This document shows, piece after piece, positions 63,096 to 64,000 of a stretch of 64,000 nucleotides of DNA. Numbering within the stretch: position 1 is the first letter of the stretch; each line of letters starts with the position of its first letter. This stretch comes from Clostridiaceae bacterium (GTDB taxonomy: Bacteria > Bacillota > Clostridia > Peptostreptococcales > Natronincolaceae). Location: NCBI GenBank assembly GCA_018432235.1, contig JAHDLO010000014.1:150767-214766 (forward strand), given 5' to 3'. The translations under genes and the position numbers were made by a program. The notes under the pieces were generated by a model. It did no database searches and was not told where the DNA came from. It saw only the letters and a list, made by a program, of their open reading frames with translations.

Positions 63096-63614
63096 TTAGC
63101 CTTCTATCAAGTACCCTTTCTTAGATAGCGCTTCCTTTAATTTCAAAAACACTTCTTCATTGGGTATCTCTAAAGTATGAATATGTACACCCTCCGTCAA
63201 TGATGCCAAAGGCTCAGCATTTTCAGTGCGAATTTTCAGCATGAATTCATCCAGCTCCTTTTTAAATCCTATATTCAGAGGGCTTCTAATTTCTCCGTAC
63301 AATGGATGATCTACTATGACATCTATTACCTTAACGCCAAAATCTATCATTGTCTGTAATTCATCCTCTATTTCTTCATAACCATCATGCTTCATTACAA
63401 GCTTTTTTAATAATCTGTCCTTATTCTCCATGAGAACTAAATAACCCTGGGGTGTCGCCATAATTTCCTCACCCTCAGCCCTTAACAGTGCAATATCTTG
63501 AACAATTACCTGTCTGGATACATCGAACTTAACTGCTAGCTCCGTCCCTTTGACGGGTCGCTTTTCCTCCTGTAGATGCTGCAATATTTGCTTTCTTCTC
63601 TCCTGGTTATGCAT
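63096..63614 (-). CDS. niaR: Niacin-responsive transcriptional repressor NiaR
   Basis: A 172-residue protein: an N-terminal HTH_11 domain (RRKQILQHLQEEKRPVKGTE, DVSRQVIVQDIALLRAEGE) and a C-terminal 3H domain with histidines in VKVIDVIVDHPLYGEIRSPL and TEGVHIHTLEI. NiaR (YrxA) binds nicotinate and represses NAD synthesis and niacin uptake genes. The layout favours control of the adjacent permease. Confidence 0.9.
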   Translation of the reverse strand: MHNQERRKQILQHLQEEKRPVKGTELAVKFDVSRQVIVQDIALLRAEGEEIMATPQGYLVLMENKDRLLKKLVMKHDGYEEIEDELQTMIDFGVKVIDVIVDHPLYGEIRSPLNIGFKKELDEFMLKIRTENAEPLASLTEGVHIHTLEIPNEEVFLKLKEALSKKGYLIEG

Positions 63615-63674
63615 TAAATATCACCCTCTTTTATTTAGTTCACTGCATTGCTTATATAATGAAAGCTTCCGTAT

Positions 63675-63736
63675 AATTTCCCTATAGCTGCATTACGTCC
63701 GCCTCAATATAGCCCGATATTACTTTCTACTCCGCC
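63675..63736 (-). repeat. Leader repeat, copy B
   Basis: The second copy of the repeat, in the leader of niaR. Its minus-strand frame is interrupted by stops where copy A is open. Otherwise the 261-base gap from niaR to the 5S gene is AT-rich and holds no gene. Confidence 0.55.
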
Positions 63737-63875
63737 CTGCTACTGGAGATTCTTCATCGGGATTTAGCTCAACTTTCAAATGATACAAATTACTAGGTTT
63801 CATAGCTATTTTACCACAAATACCGAAATCAGAAACTATGAAATTATAAACAAAAACGCAAAAAAATAAAAATCA

Positions 63876-63992
<117 letters not shown>

Positions 63993-64000
63993 GATTTTTA

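Overview
The window reads as a replication-origin-proximal stretch of the chromosome of an anaerobic, endospore-forming member of the Clostridia (inference; an Alkaliphilus/Natronincola-type Peptostreptococcales is the best guess). Grounds: a sigma-G inhibitor (Gin) gene, the oxygen-independent cbi route to cobalamin, a tungsten/molybdenum aldehyde:ferredoxin oxidoreductase-family enzyme with many ferredoxins, YedF and DUF3343 genes, and a Firmicutes-type large SRP RNA. Core genes that sit near oriC in Bacillus (yaaO, gin, rpsF-ssb-rpsR, tadA, ffs, tRNA-Ser, serS, rRNA) are all here. Almost every gene lies on the minus strand, so transcription runs right to left.

Layout, left to right. 1-1.7 kb: 5' part of a YaaO-like Orn/Lys/Arg decarboxylase, a divergent small HTH-like ORF and gin. 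1.9-2.8 kb: two small membrane proteins with an unexplained GC-rich, hairpin-bounded segment between them. 2.97-19.84 kb: one long tetrapyrrole operon, read from a promoter and cobalamin riboswitch at 19.6-19.84 kb through cbiX, hemA, a precorrin-2 dehydrogenase gene, hemC, cobA-hemD, hemB, hemL, cbiA, pduX, cbiC, D, E, T, L, F, G, H and J. It should carry glutamyl-tRNA to uroporphyrinogen III, sirohydrochlorin and cobyrinate a,c-diamide. 19.9-24.6 kb: a TVP38 membrane protein, a two-component system, a secreted repeat protein and a ThiF/MoeB-type enzyme. 24.8-25.9 kb: mltG.

25.9-33.7 kb: a redox island resembling the E. coli ydh locus: a MoeA-like molybdopterin-binding protein, a multi-cluster ferredoxin, a YdhV-like oxidoreductase, a Tat-signal ferredoxin lipoprotein (YdhX-like), TatA, a YdhW-like protein and a divergent XdhC-family gene. 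33.7-37.9 kb: two small anchored proteins and a copper-efflux operon (csoR-copA-copZ) with a visible CsoR-type operator. 37.9-41.1 kb: two L25/Ctc paralogues, an unknown protein and a YibE/F membrane protein. 41.2-47.6 kb: rpsF-ssb-rpsR and a ppx-ppk-ppx polyphosphate cluster.

47.7-54.3 kb: a candidate 30-residue peptide, an aminotransferase, DUF951, MscS, DUF3343, yedF, SRP RNA, tRNA-Ser(GGA), tadA, and an ECF sigma/anti-sigma pair. 54.4-64 kb: tRNA-Arg(CCT), an M1-type peptidase, serS behind a T-box leader, a small plus-strand ORF, a UPF0182 protein, a PTS EIIC-like permease, niaR and a 5S rRNA. A diverged repeat lies in the leaders of both the permease and niaR.

The most promising material for new biology is the ydh-like tungsten/molybdenum redox cluster, the NiaR-linked orphan PTS-type permease, the paired leader repeats, the GC-rich RNA-like segment near 2.5 kb, and two very small ORFs. 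All assignments were made by reading the sequence and comparing with remembered family features; no database search was run.
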